A stretch of DNA of 64,000 nt, from contig JBPCTY010000123.1 in assembly GCA_051011415.1 (NCBI GenBank), positions 12,915 through 76,914 of the forward strand, in the 5' to 3' direction. This DNA is from SZUA-442 sp051011415. Its GTDB lineage: Bacteria > Actinomycetota > Acidimicrobiia > Spongiisociales > UBA5794. Below the pieces are notes generated by a model. It made no database searches. It saw only the letters and a program-made list of their open reading frames with translations, and was not told the DNA's origin. The translations under genes were made by a program, and so were the position numbers. This document shows, piece after piece, positions 33,419 to 42,508 of the stretch. The stretch's first letter is position 1; each line of letters starts with the position of its first letter.

Positions 33419-34551
33419 GTCGGCACCGTCTCCGGAATGTCTGCATACCCACGCGCATCACTGCGATCCAGGAGATCTGGGCGCATATTCGGGTCAATCC
33501 ACTTCTCGCTGAGATACTCGGGGTACACGGGGAGTCGAGGCACCAATGAGAATCCCTGCGATTCCGTCACGGACCTGAGCGTGTCGAGGTGCGGCCAGGG
33601 AGCCTCTGGGTTCACCCAGTCGATCGTCACGGGGCTCACACCACCCCAGTCATTGATCCCCGCGTCGAGGTACACGCCGAAGTCCTCTGTGAGATTTGGA
33701 GGAACCTGGATGTTGGCCTCCGGTCCGAGGATCCACCGAGCCGCAGCGACAACCTTCACAAAGTAGGAGATCTCGGGCTCGGGCGCATTCCGCATTCTTG
33801 TGTGGATCTTCGCCCTGAAGTTCTGGATGATGAACTCTTGGATATGGCCGGATTCCGTTGCGAGGTCTGCCAGCGCAAACAGGCTGTCGACGACCTCATC
33901 TGGAGTCTCCCCGATGCCGACGAGGATTCCGCTCGTAAACGGAACGTTGAGGTCACCTGCCGCCCGAATCGTCGCGACGCGCACGTCGGGATCCTTGTCC
34001 GGACAGTTGTGATGCGGCATCCCTGGTTCGAGAAGCCTGGGTGAGATGTTCTCCAGCATCAGACCCATTGATGGGCTCACCGGACGCAGCAGCGCAATGT
34101 CTTCATGCGTCAGGTTGCCTGGGTTTGCGTGCGGGAAGAGCCCGGTTTCGCTCCTGATCAACTCCGCCATCTCTGCGACGTAGTCGATCGTCGTCGCGCA
34201 GCCCTGTGCGTCGAGGAATTGTTGGGCCTGGGGCCACTTGTCTTCTGGTTTATCTCCCAGGGTCAACAGGGCTTCCGTGCAATCGAAGGTGTCGCCCGCA
34301 CGCACGATGGCCAGTACGTCTTCGGGCGAAAGGTACTCCCCACCTCCGCCGGGCGGTTTGACGAACGTGCAATACGTGCAGGTGTCCCTGCACAGTGTCG
34401 TGATCGGAACGAACACCTTGCGCGAGTATGTGATGGTCCGTCCGTGGGCCTCGTCCCGAAGCCGCGCAGCCTCGGCCATGAGCGGGGCGGCATCGCGCGC
34501 ACCCGTCAGGAACTCAATGGCAAGCCCGCGGTCGGGTGAGGGAAATGGCAT
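33415..34551 (-). CDS. cofG: FO synthase subunit 1 (CofG)
   Basis: Radical-SAM partner of CofH in coenzyme F420 synthesis. The 378 residues show VFVPITTLCRDTCTYCTF with the 4Fe-4S cysteines Cys54, Cys58 and Cys61, GEYLSPEDVLAI, TLGDKPEDKWPQA, LFPHANPGNLT and GINDWGGVSPVTIDWVNPE. Overlaps cofH by ATGA. In mycobacteria the two are fused as fbiC. Here they are separate but translationally coupled. Confidence 0.93.
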   Translation of the reverse strand: MPFPSPDRGLAIEFLTGARDAAPLMAEAARLRDEAHGRTITYSRKVFVPITTLCRDTCTYCTFVKPPGGGGEYLSPEDVLAIVRAGDTFDCTEALLTLGDKPEDKWPQAQQFLDAQGCATTIDYVAEMAELIRSETGLFPHANPGNLTHEDIALLRPVSPSMGLMLENISPRLLEPGMPHHNCPDKDPDVRVATIRAAGDLNVPFTSGILVGIGETPDEVVDSLFALADLATESGHIQEFIIQNFRAKIHTRMRNAPEPEISYFVKVVAAARWILGPEANIQVPPNLTEDFGVYLDAGINDWGGVSPVTIDWVNPEAPWPHLDTLRSVTESQGFSLVPRLPVYPEYLSEKWIDPNMRPDLLDRSDARGYADIPETVPT

Positions 34552-34601
34552 GCGGAGAAGCTATCACTTGTAGGAATCCTCGGTGACGCGGTCACACGTC
34601 G

Positions 34602-35987
34602 TTAGGTCGAGGCGACCTCGGTCGGTAGCCCCTCGGCGTCGGGAATCTCGGTCTCAAGATTCCGCAACGGGCCATACAGATATGCGAGGCCGCTCATCAC
34701 AATGGTGTAAACGCCGATCGCCGCAAACATCGCCGCATATCCTGCTCTCTCGCCAGTGCCGAACAGACCCTGCGCCCACTCACCCAGGTCGCTGTCGCCG
34801 GACAGCAGGGGCACGAACACCTTGTCCGCGAGCGGACCGGCAATTGCGAGCGCCAGCGGTTGGGTTCCTTGTGCGATGAGGGACCGCACACCAAACACAC
34901 GACCCTGCACATCTGGTTCGACCTTTGACATCCAAATCGATTGGCTCATGGCAGTTGCAATCGGCACGACAAACATCCCGATCCAAAGTGTTCCAACGAT
35001 GACGACGATCCACGTAGAGAAACCAATGACCAGCAGCATCGCTCCCAGAACCACCGTGGACAGCATGATGCCTGCGACCCTTCGGGAGGTGACCTTGCGC
35101 GCAGACGCCACGATCGATCCAACCAGCATGCCGGTGGCACCGAGTGACAGCACCGTCCCCATCGTCGCCTCGGACGCCCACGACAACATGTAGGCGATGA
35201 ACACTGGCGAGATCAGCCCGAAGGTGAGGTTGAGCATCGCAAAGAAGATCAGCAAGGCGAACAACCCGTGCCGGTGCCACAGGTACGTGAATCCGAACGC
35301 CGACTCCTTCCAGATGCTGCCCTTGGACGCCTCGCCCACTTCGGACTTCGGGGGCTTTGGAAATCGCACGATGGCCAGCGTGAAAACTGCAAAGAGGAAT
35401 GTGGCCACATCGACGGCAAGCAAGGTTGCCACGCCACCGAACGCGATGAGCACGCCACCGAGAAACGGGGCCACGAGTTGCCCGGCTGCTTCGGCCATCT
35501 GGACCATGCCTGAGGCCTGGGAATAGCGCTCCTTGGGCACCAGCATCGTGGTTGCGGCTTGGTAAGCCGGCCACTGGAACGCCTGGAACGCGCTGGCGAA
35601 GGCTCCGACGACAACCAGCACACCGAGTGAAGCGGTGCCGGTCATGAACGCGACAACGATGACCAGTGTGCCGACACCCGTCAGCGCGTCCGCTCCGAGC
35701 ATGACCCAGCGTCGGTCCCAGCGGTCGACATAGGCACCCGCAATCGGCGAGAGGAGGATCCGCGGCAGCGTCGAAGCCAAGAGCATCACCGAAAGCGCTG
35801 TCACTGATCCCGTCTCGAGGAAGACCCAGACGGACAGGCCGAACCACGTCAGCGAGCTCCCGATCAGAGAGACCAGCTGGCCGGACCAAACGATCAGGAA
35901 GGTCCGAAAATGGCCTTCATCGTTGCTGGTAGGTGCATCTGTGGCTGGAGAAATATCGGGCTCGGCCGTGTGTTGGGATTCGGTCAT
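34602..35987 (-). CDS. MFS exporter (MefA/DHA3-like H+ antiporter)
   Basis: 461 residues, about twelve membrane helices. The N-terminal pattern FLIVWSGQLVSLIGSSLTWF and the motif-A loop AGAYVDRWDRRWVMLGADAL match the macrolide/tetracycline-efflux branch. The substrate is unknown. The ATG at 35987 lacks a Shine-Dalgarno, and the upstream promoter predicts a leaderless mRNA. A TTG at 36023 would add 12 residues but would start inside the -35 element. Divergent from the lipoprotein gene. Confidence 0.85.
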   Translation of the reverse strand: MTESQHTAEPDISPATDAPTSNDEGHFRTFLIVWSGQLVSLIGSSLTWFGLSVWVFLETGSVTALSVMLLASTLPRILLSPIAGAYVDRWDRRWVMLGADALTGVGTLVIVVAFMTGTASLGVLVVVGAFASAFQAFQWPAYQAATTMLVPKERYSQASGMVQMAEAAGQLVAPFLGGVLIAFGGVATLLAVDVATFLFAVFTLAIVRFPKPPKSEVGEASKGSIWKESAFGFTYLWHRHGLFALLIFFAMLNLTFGLISPVFIAYMLSWASEATMGTVLSLGATGMLVGSIVASARKVTSRRVAGIMLSTVVLGAMLLVIGFSTWIVVIVGTLWIGMFVVPIATAMSQSIWMSKVEPDVQGRVFGVRSLIAQGTQPLALAIAGPLADKVFVPLLSGDSDLGEWAQGLFGTGERAGYAAMFAAIGVYTIVMSGLAYLYGPLRNLETEIPDAEGLPTEVAST

Positions 35988-35994
35988 GACGCAC

Positions 35995-36023
35995 ATTGTC
36001 GGGATTTCCCGACCATATGTCAA
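35995..36023 (-). promoter_or_regulatory. promoter of the MFS gene (leaderless)
   Basis: On the minus strand a consensus TTGACA (36023-36018), a 17-base spacer and GACAAT (36000-35995) lie 7 bases before the ATG at 35987. This leaves essentially no 5' leader and explains the missing ribosome site. Confidence 0.65.
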
Positions 36024-36067
36024 ATCCTGAACGGAGATGATGCCTCCGCATCGGTACAGTCACCGTC

Positions 36068-36934
36068 ATGCGTTGGTGGACCGCACTCATTCTCTTGGCC
36101 CTTCTGGCTTCGGCGTGCACGCCCCAAGCCACTCCCACAACCACTTCCCCCCCGGCCAACGAGACGACGACCACCGTTGCCGCACCAGAAGGCGATCCAT
36201 GCCGTTCAGGTGATCTTGCGTTTGGAACCGATGGCCTGATTGCTGCCCTCGGCGAGGAGAACCCGGATGTCACGAAGCTCTCGCAGATCCGGTGGGAGGG
36301 CTCCGCATCATGTGAGCGGCTGGTCGTCGGCTTCACAACCGACACCGGCGCACCCGCTGCCAGGCTTGGGCTCACCGGAGTCACCATCCTCGGCTATGCC
36401 GGCATCGTTCGGATTGATCTGCCAAGCGAGATCACCGAGAGCGCAGTCGCTGACATGTGGACCGATGCTGAGCTCGTCGATCGCACATTCGTGACCAGAG
36501 ATGAAGAAGGCAACCTGCGCATTGACGTGCACATGGCTCCCGGTATCGCCATTGAGGCGCGGGCCTTCACCGCATCATCTCCCGCAAGCTTGATCATCGA
36601 TGTCGCTCCACGTCCGGATCTCACTCCGCCGGTCCCGGCAGCAACGTCGGCGAGTGCGGTAATCGTTACTCCTCAGTCGGGGCCTTCGCTGTATCCCTTC
36701 ACAGTGGAGGCATATGCCCCGCCCGCCCAGTTCTCGACCCACGTGCTGGTGACTTCGAATGAGGTCATCGCCTCCAGTGTCTCGGTGGCCCTCAAGGGCT
36801 ACACAGATACATGGCAGTCTTTTTCCCTGCGTGTTGATGACGGGCCGAGTGGCCCAACCACGGTGTTCGTTGGAGAGATCAACAGCTCCGGTGGCCCAGC
36901 GAATGGCGCGACCGTGCTCCTGGATCTTCCGTGA
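36068..36934 (+). CDS. lipoprotein with AMIN-like and Gmad2-like regions
   Basis: 288 residues. The leader MRWWTALILLALLASAC puts the lipid-bearing cysteine at Cys17, and a Thr/Pro/Ala-rich linker follows (18-45). Residues about 60-175 contain VTILGYAGIVRIDLP and RIDVHMAPGIAIEARAF, in the form of AMIN-like domains of cell-envelope proteins. The C-terminal part (about 195-288; TPQSGPSLYPFTVEAYAPP) resembles Gmad2 immunoglobulin-like domains. Probably surface-anchored and polysaccharide-facing (inference). TACAGT lies 7 bases before an ATG with no Shine-Dalgarno, suggesting a leaderless start. Confidence 0.65.
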   Translation: MRWWTALILLALLASACTPQATPTTTSPPANETTTTVAAPEGDPCRSGDLAFGTDGLIAALGEENPDVTKLSQIRWEGSASCERLVVGFTTDTGAPAARLGLTGVTILGYAGIVRIDLPSEITESAVADMWTDAELVDRTFVTRDEEGNLRIDVHMAPGIAIEARAFTASSPASLIIDVAPRPDLTPPVPAATSASAVIVTPQSGPSLYPFTVEAYAPPAQFSTHVLVTSNEVIASSVSVALKGYTDTWQSFSLRVDDGPSGPTTVFVGEINSSGGPANGATVLLDLP

Positions 36935-36989
36935 GCGACCGGAACACACCACGACTAGTTTCGGTTTGTCGTTCGGGAAGGAAGACGCC

Positions 36990-38921
36990 GTGGATCGAAA
37001 ACCGACATGGTTCCGTGTAGCTGATCTTGACAGCCTCGCCATAGGCGAAGTCACGGTAGTCCAAGCAGGCCATCACGCCGTCGCCTTATCCCATACAGAA
37101 GAAGGGCTCGGTGCAATCTCCAATCGGTGCCCCCATCAAGGCGGACCCCTCGGCGAGGGCCTGATTGAGGGATGCTGGTTGACCTGCCCATGGCACGGTT
37201 GGGAGTACGACCCGAAGACCGGCGAGACACCCGGTCCGTTTGACGATGCGGTTGCCTCCTACGCAGTCGAGGAGAGGGACGACGGAATCTACGTCGCCGT
37301 CGTTGAACCCGTCGAACACCCCGATTCATTAATGACTCAACTGGTGGACAGGCTTGTCGTCGGTGGTGTCCGCGTAGTCTTCGGAATGGTCGGACACTCA
37401 AATCTCGGATTTGCGGACGCTCTTCGCGCCGCGGAGCAACGAGGAGACCTCGCGTTCATCGGGGTCAGGCACGAAGGCGCGGCCGCGTTTGCGGCATCGT
37501 CCTATGGAAAGCTCACGGGGACGCCAGCGGTGGCGTTTGCGATCGCGGGCCCCGGAGCTACCAATCTCTACACCGGAATGTGGGACGCCAAGCTCTCCGG
37601 CACGCCCCTGCTCGCTGTCACCGGCCAGATTCCGACACCGCAGCTTGGAACGCGAGCGTTCCAGGAGGTTCCGCTCGGAAGCGCATTGGGGCCGGTCGCC
37701 GGCTGGACAAAGCGTATGTCCGCGAGCGATGGCCCCAGAGTGGCGTCCGACATGGTCGATTTTGCCGTGAGTCAGAACGATGTTGCACATCTAGTCCTGC
37801 CTGACGATGTTCAAACTCTGCCATCGGTCATCGCATCACCGCCTGGACCGCGTCCGCATCACAACCCTCTCCCCCTCGCTGATGCCGATACAACAGCCAT
37901 TGCGCAGATGATCGACCAAGCCGAGAACCCTCTCTTTGTCGTTGGTCGAGGCGGTGCCCCCTACGCACACGAGATCCTGACGCTTGCTGAGAAGGTCGAC
38001 GCAGTTATCGCGACGACCTTCCCCGCCAAAGGATGTGTAGACGAACACCACGAGCTCGCAACCGGTGTCCTGGGAAGATCAGGTACGCCGGTCTCGGCCG
38101 CAATGCAAACACGAAGCGATCTGGTCGTCGTCTTCGGCGGCGGCTTGGCTCCACATACCGGTATCTCACCAAAGCGACCGGTTGTGCGGATCGATACCAA
38201 CGAGCTTGCCTCGCGTCGGAACACTTCGAACGTGACCGTATTCGCACTGGCGGACGCAGGAGCTGCAGCTACAGCGTTACTAGACGAGGTGAGTCCCGCT
38301 AACCGCAGCGACCTTCGCTCATGGCTTGCCGACCGGAAGGCTTGGTGGGCGCAAAGGAAGACCGACAGGCGGGGACTCGACCGAGATGGCAGGCTCACCG
38401 GCGCCGGTGTGTTCCATGAACTCGAGCAACAGATACCGCGCGATGCCGTCGTCTCGCTTGATGTCGGCAACACCACGTACTCGTTTGGTCGCTACTTCGA
38501 GGCCACAGCGCAGCGTGTCGCCATGAGTGGTTGGCTTGGCTCGATCGGATATGCGTTGCCGGGATCAATCGGCGCAGCGATGGCGTTCCCCGACCGCACG
38601 ATTGTTGCCATTGCCGGGGATGGTGGTTTCGGGCAGTACGCAATGGAACTCGCAACTGTGGCGAAGTATGAGCTCAATGTGAAAGTCCTGGTTCTCGTCA
38701 ACGACGAGCTTGGGAAGATCACCGCTGAACAACAGCTTGCGCAAACCCATGTTTGGGCCACTTCACTGTCGAACCCTTCATTCGCAGACATGGCATCGTC
38801 GCTCGGCATGTTCGGGCGGGCGGTCTCGACACCACAGGAGCTAGAAGTTGGGATGGCCGACCTCTTCGCCCACGATGGGCCTGGCATGCTCGAAATCGCA
38901 AGCTCGCGGCTGCAGTACTGA
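36990..38921 (+). CDS. Rieske [2Fe-2S] domain fused to a ThDP-dependent oxidase/decarboxylase-like enzyme
   Basis: 643 residues. The Rieske ferredoxin (1-105) has both ligand pairs, Cys47-x-His49 (RCPHQGG) and Cys66-x2-His69 (CPWHGW). Then the full three-domain thiamine-diphosphate architecture of acetolactate synthase and pyruvate oxidase follows. The PYR domain starts at 115, with the activating glutamate Glu162 in GVRHEGAAAF. A central nucleotide-binding-like domain lies at about 300-450. The PP domain has GDG at 543 and Asn571 (VNDELGK). The end resembles PoxB. GTG start with GGAAGGA upstream. The frame is continuous, with no stop or start between domains, so the fusion is real in this sequence. 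The function is probably an oxidative decarboxylation with on-board electron transfer (inference). Confidence 0.87.
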   Translation: MDRKPTWFRVADLDSLAIGEVTVVQAGHHAVALSHTEEGLGAISNRCPHQGGPLGEGLIEGCWLTCPWHGWEYDPKTGETPGPFDDAVASYAVEERDDGIYVAVVEPVEHPDSLMTQLVDRLVVGGVRVVFGMVGHSNLGFADALRAAEQRGDLAFIGVRHEGAAAFAASSYGKLTGTPAVAFAIAGPGATNLYTGMWDAKLSGTPLLAVTGQIPTPQLGTRAFQEVPLGSALGPVAGWTKRMSASDGPRVASDMVDFAVSQNDVAHLVLPDDVQTLPSVIASPPGPRPHHNPLPLADADTTAIAQMIDQAENPLFVVGRGGAPYAHEILTLAEKVDAVIATTFPAKGCVDEHHELATGVLGRSGTPVSAAMQTRSDLVVVFGGGLAPHTGISPKRPVVRIDTNELASRRNTSNVTVFALADAGAAATALLDEVSPANRSDLRSWLADRKAWWAQRKTDRRGLDRDGRLTGAGVFHELEQQIPRDAVVSLDVGNTTYSFGRYFEATAQRVAMSGWLGSIGYALPGSIGAAMAFPDRTIVAIAGDGGFGQYAMELATVAKYELNVKVLVLVNDELGKITAEQQLAQTHVWATSLSNPSFADMASSLGMFGRAVSTPQELEVGMADLFAHDGPGMLEIASSRLQY

Positions 38922-38929
38922 CACCGCAG

Positions 38930-41900
38930 CTACATGTTTCGGCGGTAGCGGCCCCCCACCTCGAACAGAGCGTCTGACAACTGACCAAGTGAGCAGTGAC
39001 GAGTCGCATCCATCAACGCCGCAAAAACGTTGCCGCCGTCGAGCGCCACCTGCTGGAGGGCGGTTAACGCAGCCTCGGCGTCCTTATCGGATCGTTCGTG
39101 GAGGAACGCGACATCCTCGATCAGCTGGTCCTTGTCCTCGTCATGGGAACGGATGATTTCGTCCGGGCGCATAAACGGAGAACCCTCAGGAGACAGGAAC
39201 GTGTTGACGCCGATGATGGGAAGATCACCGCTGTCCTTGCTGGTTTCATACCGCATGGACTCTTCCTGGATCTTCGAACGCTGGTACATGGTCTCCATCG
39301 CTCCGAGAACACCACCGCGGTCCGTCAATCGGTCGAACTCCGCCATCACGGCTTCCTCAACAAGATCCGTGAGCTCTTCGATGATGTAGGAGCCCTGAAG
39401 CGTGTTCTCTGTCTTGTTGAGGCCAAGCTCCCGGTTGATGATCAGCTGGATCGCCAACGCACGACGCACGGATCCCTCCGTAGGTGTTGTGATCGCTTCG
39501 TCAAAGGCGTTGGTGTGGAGGCTGTTTGCGTTGTCGTAGATGGCGTAGAGAGCTTGAAGCGTCGTGCGGATGTCGTTGAATTCGATCTCTTGTGCGTGCA
39601 AGGACCGGCCAGACGTCTGGATGTGGTACTTCAGCTTCTGGGACCGCTCTCCGGCGCCATACATGTCACGCATCGACTTTGCCCAGATGCGTCGAGCAAC
39701 TCTGCCGATGACGGCGTATTCAGCATCGAGACCGTTGCTGAAGAAGAAGCTGAGGTTGGGTGCGAAGCCATCGACATCCATCCCTCTCGCCCTGAAGTAT
39801 TCGACGAACGTGAAGCCATTGGCGAGCGTGAACGCAAGCTGGGTGATGGGGTTCGCACCAGCCTCGGCCATGTGGTAACCCGAGATCGAGACCGAGTAGA
39901 AGTTCGTGACATCGTGATCGATGAAGTACTGCTGGATGTCCCCCTGCATCGACAGCGCAAACTCAGTCGAAAAGATGCAGGTGTTCTGGGCCTGATCCTC
40001 TTTGAGAATGTCCGCTTGGATCGTGCCACGGACTGTTGCAAGGGTCTCGGCCTTCAGACGGTCATAGATGTCGGGAGGAAGCACGTCGACTCCGGTGACA
40101 CCGAGCAGCAGGAGTCCTGTTCCGTCGTGCCCATCTGGGAGGGCTCCGTGATAGCGAGGTCTGGCCTCCGGGTTCTCCACATACCGCTGCGCAATCATCG
40201 CCTCGACTTCTTCGACCAGTCCTTCGGTGCGGATATACCGCTCGCAGGCCTGATCGATCGCTGCGTTGAGGAAGAAGGCAAGCATCATCGGCGCAGGGCC
40301 GTTGATGGTCATGGACACCGACGTTACTGGATCCAGGAGATCGAAACCTGAGTAGAGCTTCTTGGCATCATCGAGTGTGGGAACGGAGACACCGGAGTTG
40401 CCAACCTTGCCGTAGATATCGGGGCGTAGCGCGGGATCATTGCCGTACAAGGTGACCGAGTCGAAGGCTGTGGAGAGCCGCACAGCCGGCATGTCCTTGG
40501 CCAGGTAGTGGAACCTTCGATTCGTCTGCTCCGGACCGCCTTCTCCAGCAAACATCCGGGTGGGATCCTCAGCCTCGCGTTTGAACGGAAACACGCCTGC
40601 GGTGAATGGGAACCGTCCAGGTAGGTTCTCCTGACAAAGCCATCGCACGCGGTCACCCCAACCACTGATCCGTGGATGGACGACCTTCGGAAAAGTGGTA
40701 CCGGACAGCGTGGTGACCTCGTTCTCCACCACGACATCTCTTCCTCGGACGGTGTAGGTGACCTCGGTGCCCTCGTATTCGGCCACATTGCCTTCCCACG
40801 CCTCGAGCGCTGCGGCTGTCCGATCGGACAAGCCTTCCTGCGCTCGGCTGACAATCTCAGGAGGTGCAGGCGTGTCGGTGAGAATCGAAGCTCTCTCGAG
40901 ACTCTGCAGATCTGCAGCACTCCTGGCCTCAGCCTCGGTCGCAACGTTGTATGACCGCACGGTGTCGGCAATCTCAGAGAGATACCTGACACGCGAACGT
41001 GGCACGAGCGGTTCGGTAGTGGTTCGGCCAGTGCGGTGCACTGCGCGCCCGAATCGGCCATCGACACTGTCGTTGACCGCCTCGATGATCAACTCATATA
41101 GACGCTGCGTACCGTCGTCGTTGAACTGTGAGGCGATCGTCGCCACGACGGGAAGGGATGCGTCGTCGGCGTCAAAGAGCTGGCGGTTTCGCTTGAACTG
41201 CTTACGAACGTCGCGCAGGGCGTCCTCTGCACCCCGTCGATCAGACTTGTTGATCGCAATGACCTCGGCGAAGTCGAGCATGTCGATCTTCTCAAGTTGC
41301 GTTGCGGCCCCATATTCGGGCGTCATGACGTACACCGAGATGTTGGAGGCGTCGACGATTTCCGTGTCCGACTGACCGATGCCGGAGGTTTCGAGCAGCA
41401 CAAGATCGAAACCTGCTGCCTTGACGATGGAAACCGCATCAGCAACGTACGGGGACATGGCGAGATTTGCTTGCCGTGTGGCGAGGGACCGCATGTAGGT
41501 CGCGGTGCCGCTGACCGCATTCATCCGGATCCGGTCGCCGAGAAGGGCACCGCCGGTACGGCGGCGACTCGGGTCGACAGACACAACTGCGATTTTCTTG
41601 TCCGGGAAGTCTCGACGGAATCGGAGGACGAGTTCGTCAAGAATCGAAGACTTCCCTGCTCCACCTGTCCCTGTGAATCCAACGACAGGCACCGATGTCT
41701 CGGAAGCTGCGGCCCGGAGCTCCTCAAGGAGACCAGCGCTCTCCTCGGGCTCGTTCTCTGCAAGGGTGATTGCTCGTGCGATGGCGGAGGGCTCCGCTGC
41801 GAGTACCCGTGCAGCCACATCCCCGGCGCCAAGTGTCTGGGTATGTGCAGCCCTTTCAAGAAGGTCATCAATCATTCCGGTGAGACCAAGGGTGCGACCG

Positions 41901-42259
41901 TCATCGGGTGAGTAGATCCTTGCTGCGCCTTCCGCAAGCAACGACTCGGACTCCTCCGGAAGGATCGTGCCTCCTCCCCCTCCGAACACCCTGATGTCCG
42001 AGCCACCCATCTCATCAAGGAGCTTGCGGAGATACCGGAAGAACTCCATATGCCCGCCCTGGTAGGAAGTCACCGCAACCGCGTGCGCATCTTCCTCGAT
42101 GGCTGCTTCGGCGATCTCGTATGCACTGCGATCGTGGCCGAGATGGATGACCTCAGCCCCTGCAGCCTGGAGGATGCGTCGCATGATGTTGATCGAGGCA
42201 TCGTGGCCATCGAAAAGCGACGTGGCAGTGACAACGCGCACGCGAACAGGTGAGTCCAT
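38930..42259 (-). CDS. icmF: fused isobutyryl-CoA mutase (IcmF)
   Basis: Adenosylcobalamin-dependent interconversion of isobutyryl- and n-butyryl-CoA, with its own repair GTPase. The 1109 residues comprise the B12-binding domain (1-135; FDGHD with His19 as the lower cobalt ligand), the MeaI-type G domain (Walker A GTGGAGKS 197-204, and INKSDRRGAEDAL), and the mutase barrel (about 560-1109; TVRGTIQADILKEDQAQNTC and GYHMAEAGANPITQLAF). The order B12-G-mutase is diagnostic of IcmF. No cobalamin riboswitch was recognised upstream. It fits with the crotonase and ETF genes in acyl-CoA or valine catabolism. Confidence 0.93.
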   Translation of the reverse strand: MDSPVRVRVVTATSLFDGHDASINIMRRILQAAGAEVIHLGHDRSAYEIAEAAIEEDAHAVAVTSYQGGHMEFFRYLRKLLDEMGGSDIRVFGGGGGTILPEESESLLAEGAARIYSPDDGRTLGLTGMIDDLLERAAHTQTLGAGDVAARVLAAEPSAIARAITLAENEPEESAGLLEELRAAASETSVPVVGFTGTGGAGKSSILDELVLRFRRDFPDKKIAVVSVDPSRRRTGGALLGDRIRMNAVSGTATYMRSLATRQANLAMSPYVADAVSIVKAAGFDLVLLETSGIGQSDTEIVDASNISVYVMTPEYGAATQLEKIDMLDFAEVIAINKSDRRGAEDALRDVRKQFKRNRQLFDADDASLPVVATIASQFNDDGTQRLYELIIEAVNDSVDGRFGRAVHRTGRTTTEPLVPRSRVRYLSEIADTVRSYNVATEAEARSAADLQSLERASILTDTPAPPEIVSRAQEGLSDRTAAALEAWEGNVAEYEGTEVTYTVRGRDVVVENEVTTLSGTTFPKVVHPRISGWGDRVRWLCQENLPGRFPFTAGVFPFKREAEDPTRMFAGEGGPEQTNRRFHYLAKDMPAVRLSTAFDSVTLYGNDPALRPDIYGKVGNSGVSVPTLDDAKKLYSGFDLLDPVTSVSMTINGPAPMMLAFFLNAAIDQACERYIRTEGLVEEVEAMIAQRYVENPEARPRYHGALPDGHDGTGLLLLGVTGVDVLPPDIYDRLKAETLATVRGTIQADILKEDQAQNTCIFSTEFALSMQGDIQQYFIDHDVTNFYSVSISGYHMAEAGANPITQLAFTLANGFTFVEYFRARGMDVDGFAPNLSFFFSNGLDAEYAVIGRVARRIWAKSMRDMYGAGERSQKLKYHIQTSGRSLHAQEIEFNDIRTTLQALYAIYDNANSLHTNAFDEAITTPTEGSVRRALAIQLIINRELGLNKTENTLQGSYIIEELTDLVEEAVMAEFDRLTDRGGVLGAMETMYQRSKIQEESMRYETSKDSGDLPIIGVNTFLSPEGSPFMRPDEIIRSHDEDKDQLIEDVAFLHERSDKDAEAALTALQQVALDGGNVFAALMDATRHCSLGQLSDALFEVGGRYRRNM

Positions 42260-42292
42260 ACCTACAGGATAGGAGGCATCAACCGCTCGGTC

Positions 42293-42484
42293 CTAGGGTC
42301 TACCGGCTTCTTGCCATTTCGGCGCCCATTCGAGCCATGCAGCCGCGTTCTCCTCGGTGAAGACAAAGTTGTAGCCAAAGTTCAGCGTGTCCAGAGCTGA
42401 CTCGTCCACCGTCGGAACCCATGCCTTGAGACGCTCTTCCGCTACCGGATCCTGTTCGACTGATGCGAACGTGTCATAGGCAGG
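42293..42484 (-). pseudogene. orphan C-terminal remnant of a solute-binding-protein-like gene
   Basis: A 63-codon frame on the minus strand ends with TAG just beyond icmF. It reads YDTFASVEQDPVAEERLKAW, then LDTLNFGYNFVFTEENAAAW and ends WQEAG. It looks like real coding sequence, resembling the C-terminus of an ABC substrate-binding protein. It is closed upstream by TGA at 42485-42487 with no start codon, and the DUF222/HNH gene begins 14 bases further on. No N-terminal part is found on the other side. I infer a decayed gene cut by rearrangement or by arrival of the HNH gene. The parent family is only a guess. Confidence 0.5.
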
Positions 42485-42492
42485 TCATAGTA

Positions 42493-42508
42493 TCGAACGT
42501 ATGTTCGA
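42493..42508. promoter_or_regulatory. perfect actinobacterial LexA (SOS) box over the start of the DUF222/HNH gene
   Basis: TCGAAC-GTAT-GTTCGA is an exact palindrome matching the mycobacterial SOS box TCGAACNNNNGTTCGA. It spans the ATG at 42501. TAGTAT at 42488-42493 is a likely -10 element 7 bases before the ATG, so LexA would block a leaderless promoter. Confidence 0.75.

Noticed and set aside
39098..40351. 417-codon plus-strand open frame inside icmF
   Set aside because: Antisense to the mutase domain, with no domain motifs; typical of high-G+C third-position bias.
42260..42292. Cobalamin riboswitch upstream of icmF
   Set aside because: The short gap shows no B12-box-like conserved element or enough length for the aptamer.
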